Shown piece by piece: positions 19,850 to 23,736 of a stretch of DNA of 23,736 nucleotides (positions are counted from its first letter, which is position 1; every line of letters begins with the position of its first letter). Below the pieces are notes generated by a model. That model was not told the DNA's origin and made no database searches. It saw only the letters and a program-made list of their open reading frames with translations. The stretch lies in assembly GCA_029747585.1 (NCBI GenBank), contig JAPEVF010000692.1, positions 1-23,736 of the forward strand. Reading direction: 5' to 3'. The stretch is from Pleurotus djamor. Lineage: Eukaryota > Basidiomycota > Agaricomycetes > Agaricales > Pleurotaceae. The position numbers were made by a program, and so were the translations under genes.

Positions 19850-22800
19850 ATGTCTACTCCCATTCCGCAACCATTGTCTCTTCCCTTCATTGGCAATGCC
19901 ACTTCGTTGGATAGAGAGCTCCCAGCCCGTGGGTTCCTCCTCCTCGCTCAACAATATGGCGAAATATACAAGCTCAATATTTTTGGTAAGGAGGTGTCCT
20001 CAGTCGAACCAGAGCCTCTTTCTCAGCTATTGATACGCATAGGAACGACTACTGTTCATGTTAATACATACGCTCTTCTCAACGAACTCTCCAACGATGA
20101 GAGGTTCCCCAAGGCCATCTCGGGTCCCCTCAAACAAGTTCGCGGCCTCGTTGGCGATGGTCTTTTCACGGTGAATTCTCCCTCTTGAGCAACAACGGCA
20201 ACACTTTCCTGACTGTCGGAGCCCAGGCTTTCCATGGAGAACCCAATTGGGCCGTTGCTCGTAAGTACTCGCGTACTCTCCGAAGTCGCGATGCTGAGCT
20301 TACCCCCTCCCCCAAGACCGACTTCTAATGCCTGCCTTCGGTCCGGCATCGATTCGGGGTATGTTCGATGACATGAAGGATATCTGCGACCAAATGATCA
20401 TCAAGTGGGAACGGTGAGCTCTGTCGTATGTCCATGACAACATCAAGTTGCTCACTTATCCGTTAGGTTTGGACCTGAGAATGTCATAGACCCCACGGAT
20501 GACTTTACCCGCGTGGCCCTTGATACTCTTGCATATTGCACAATGTCCTACAGGTTGAGTCGTCCCTACTGACCCAAAATTTACCGCTCACTAACGTCAT
20601 CGTTAATTAGGATGAACTCTTTCTATTTCGTGAGTATCTTACACACCACTCCCACAACGCTCTAAAGCCCCATGATAGGAACAACCTCCCCCATTTGCTC
20701 GCGCCATGGCAGACGTTCTCAAAGAATCTTTCATGCGATTCTCTCGTCCATCTGTAGTTCAAGCTATGCTAACGAGCACCAACGCTAAGTACTTTGAAGA
20801 TATCAAGTTGATGACTGATATTGCCAATCAAAGTAAGCGTCTAGTGCCCACATACTACGTGTTATCGTTGAGCAAATATTTTGCAGTGATTGCCGACAGA
20901 AAGACGCATCCGTCGGAGAAGAACGACCTCCTGAACAGGATGCTGCTCTCCAAAGACGTCAAGACAGGTCAGAGCCTATCAGATGAAAACATTTGTAACA
21001 ATGTGAGTACCAAGATCGCCAGCCGACACACCCAAGACTCAACACTTTTCCAGCTTCTCACATTCCTCATCGCTGGTACGTGACCTTTCCCTGTTAGTTG
21101 GATCCCCGTAACTCACTTTCGTACCTCAGGTCATGAGACATCTTCTGGTAAGCCAATCTGGCCGGCGTACGATACAACGACATATCGATATCTTCGTTAG
21201 GAACACTTGCCTTTGTTGTCTACTACCTCCTCAAAAATCCTGAGGCCATGCGTAAACTCAGGGCCGAGATAGACACGGTCGTAGGCGACCGTCCCATACA
21301 ATATGAGGACCTGAGCAAGCTTCCATATCTCGTTGGTATGGGAGATTCGCATCTAGGTTTTGGGCCATTCTTCTAATGTTATGATACAGCTGTTATGCGA
21401 GAGACTCTTCGACTTTCTCCAACTGCTCCTGTTCGCACCGTCGCTCCCCTTGAAGACACAACTTTAGCGGGAAAGTACCCCATTCCTGCTGGTCAATTGG
21501 TGACAATGCAAATCATGGCTATCCACCGGGATCCCCTGGTTTGGGGCGAAGATGTGAGTATTTGGACTTGTCTCCCGGTTGAACCAGTCTCAAGTTTTGA
21601 CAGGCCGCAGAGTGGCGTCCGGAACGCATGTTGGATGGCAAATTTGAGGCTCTACCTGTGAGTCTTATCACGTAGTTAGCTCCAGCTTGCGACTCACCTA
21701 TGCCTATCTGTAGCCCAACGCATGGCAACCGGTAAGGACTATCTCGGTATTCACTTCGTGCCAGCTATCTAATTCACGCTTCCAGTTCGGCTTTGGTGTT
21801 CGCGGTTGCATTGGTAGACCCTTTGCATGGCAGGAAATTCAACTAGTTCTGGTGTCCATATTCCAGCGCTTTGATCTTTTCCTGGCCGATCCTTCCTACA
21901 CATTGGAACTCAAGCAAGCCTTGACAATCAAGCCAAAGGATTTGTATATCAAGGCAACCCCTCGAAACAAGCCTCGACTTTACCAAGCTCCGACCTCTTT
22001 ACCCAGACCTACTGCACCAGGCCACCAGGCTTCCCCGTTCACAGTGCGATCTAGCGAGCCCATCAAGCGTTTGTATGTCCTTTACGGTTCGAACACTGGA
22101 ACGTGCGAGTCCTTCGCCCAGCGGGTGGTTGATGATGCTCCAGCTCATGGTATGTATTATGTTTTCCCTCCATACCCGGAGCACTCACGATTTAAGCGAT
22201 CTCGTAGGCTATAAGCCTTACATCGGGACCTTGGACTCAGCGTCGGCAAACCTTCCAAAGGATGGTCCTGTCCTCATCATAACCGCATCATTTGAAGGTC
22301 CGTACATCTTCCAATACTCCTTTTACCTTTGACTCTATCTTTGAACTTCGCAACAGGACAACCCGCAGATAACGCCAGAATTTTTGTCGATTGGCTCACT
22401 AATCTGAAAGGAAGCGAACTCGACGGCGTCAAATTCGCTGTTTTCGGCTGTGGAAACCATGATTGGGTGCAGACCTACCAACGTATTCCTGCACTTTGCG
22501 ATGACATTCTTGTTGCCCGTGGGGCCAAGAGACTTACTGAACGAGGTTCTGGGGATGCAGGTCTGGTGGATTTGTTCGAAGTTTTTGATGCATTTGAACT
22601 TCGCTTTTGGAATGCCCTTGTCGCGGTATGTACTACCTCAAACTCACAATCCCTTTGTAACACGCCTGTGCTCTCCTATAGGAGTACGGTGCTTCCGAAG
22701 AAGTTGATGCAGAAGGCGGATTTTCCGTCGAAGTTCTTGATGCCAAGAATGACAGGCCTGCTAAACTGCGACAGCCAGATGCAGCTCTAGGGAGCGTTGT

Positions 22801-23651
22801 AGAGAACCGTGTGATCACCAAAGACGGTGTTCCAGTCAAGAGGCACATAGGTGACGAATATCATCCCTCGACCTGACACAAACTAATGGCAACACAGAGT
22901 TCGAACTCCCCGAGGGTTCTACCTTCCGGGCTGGAGACTACCTTGCCATGTGAGTTGCTGTTAGCCTTCTCATCGTTTACATCCCGCTCACTTGAATTGA
23001 TTAATTAGCCTCCCAAGAAACCATCCTGCCGTAGTCAAACGCGTCCTATCTCACTATTCCCTAACATTAGAAGACAAGGTAGGATCAATGTGTTTCGATG
23101 CTTGGACAAGGTATGCTGAAGTTAATGAATAGGTTGTTGTGTCCTCAAGTGGGCCGACATCCCTTCCTACCGATGGACCCATTCTCGTCTCAGAGTTACT
23201 CTCAGGCTATGTCGAGATTTCCCAACCAGCCACAACCCGAGATATCCAGATACTCTCTAAGTCCACAGAGGACGCGGCCACTAAGAAGATTCTCCAAGAC
23301 CTCGTCGACTCATATGGGGACAAGGTTCTCGGCGAACGCATCAGTATCATTGACCTCTTGGAAGCACATCAAACCATCAAACTTCCGCTTAGCACCTTCA
23401 TCCATATGCTCCCTCCTATGCGCATGCGACAGTACTCCATTTCATCCTCCCCGTTATTCAACGCGCGACATGTCACTCTCACTGTCAGCATCCTTGAGGC
23501 TCCATCCCGATTTGACAAGAGTCGCCCGTTCTTTGGAGTTGCGTCAAACTACCTTGCGAGTCTCATCCCTGGAGACAAAGTCCACATGGCCTTCGGCCAT
23601 CTGCTGTTTCCTTCCATCCACCTCTCCATGCTCAACCAAGTCGCAAACTGA
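19850..23651 (+). CDS. CYP505-family P450/NADPH-P450 reductase fusion (fatty-acid hydroxylase), 3' end disrupted
   Basis: Self-sufficient P450 (P450foxy/BM3 type) that hydroxylates fatty acids near the omega end. Exons: 19850-19985, 20043-20170, 20227-20260, 20317-20413, 20467-20553, 20611-20629, 20679-20832, 20887-21002, 21054-21075, 21130-21147, 21201-21335, 21390-21553, 21604-21657, 21714-21731, 21786-22149, 22208-22297, 22357-22625, 22682-22850, 22898-22949, 23009-23078, then 23133 on. Visible: I-helix AGHETSS (264-270), ExxR Glu320/Arg323, haem loop [10 protein letters not shown] with Cys402, flavodoxin [10 protein letters not shown] (about 492-501), and FAD-binding [11 protein letters not shown] (about 828). 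No N-terminal membrane anchor is visible, as usual for this soluble family. The frame stays open to 23651 (904 aa), but family resemblance is lost near 23595. The NADPH-binding domain (about 150 or more residues) is absent in this frame, so the allele is either mutated or mis-sequenced there. Confidence 0.88.
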
Positions 23652-23736
23652 GTCCAGGTTGATATGAGTGACACGGGCCAGAACCCTTCTTCCGCTTTCA
23701 ATATGTCTGGTCCCTGGGCTACTCAACGAAGTGTAG

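Overview
This is a stretch of nuclear genome from a filamentous fungus, very probably an Agaricomycete (mushroom-forming basidiomycete). The reasons are gene-dense packing, very many 47-77 nt GT-AG introns, tiny exons, intron-bearing tRNA genes, and protein families laid out as in basidiomycetes (Spt7, Pff1, a glycine-rich penta-EF-hand protein, a CYP505 P450-reductase fusion). There is nothing prokaryotic in it. The species cannot be named from the window. A few N bases (8812, 9869, 15982, 16107, 16121-16124) show local sequence uncertainty.

Layout. 1-784 (-): 5' part of an unfinished gene, possibly a TLDc/OXR1-type protein. 885-974 (-): tRNA-Glu(UUC) with an 18-nt intron. 1082-2441 (-): 3-hydroxyacyl/3-hydroxybutyryl-CoA dehydrogenase, nine exons including a 7-nt one. 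It is divergent from 2627-3830 (+), a peroxisomal-type mitochondrial carrier family transporter. 3926-3997 (+): intronless tRNA-Glu. 4052-5000 (-): F-box-like protein, divergent from 5134-5823 (+), a metal-dependent cyclase/kynurenine-formamidase-like hydrolase. 5924-9011 (-) and 9204-12167 (-): a tandem duplicate of the vacuolar membrane M28 metalloprotease Pff1, with all six introns in matching places. 12425-15457 (+): SAGA subunit Spt7, divergent from the upstream Pff1 copy. 15908-17150 (+): penta-EF-hand calcium sensor. 17310-17799: tRNA cluster, with two identical intron-containing tRNA-Leu(AAG) genes as a head-to-head inverted repeat plus another tRNA-Glu. 18129-18939: non-autonomous DNA transposon (MITE) with about 160-bp terminal inverted repeats and a TA target site. 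19850-23651 (+): CYP505 self-sufficient fatty-acid hydroxylase, 21 exons traced, whose reading frame breaks before the NADPH-binding part.

How the genes relate. The window is mostly housekeeping. Three genes touch fatty-acid metabolism: the hydroxyacyl-CoA dehydrogenase, the carrier with peroxisomal ANT/PMP47 character (these two share one 185-bp promoter region), and CYP505 (subterminal fatty-acid hydroxylation). Only the first two are close enough to suggest co-regulation. The other genes look independent.

I traced exons by hand from splice sites, reading-phase agreement and family resemblance. Every multi-exon model for a complete gene closes in frame, except for one extra N in the second Pff1 copy; the CYP505 frame breaks near its 3' end. 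I found no convincing new multi-gene system. The most interesting points are the Pff1 pair, the tRNA arrangements, the MITE, the micro-exons and the broken CYP505 3' end.
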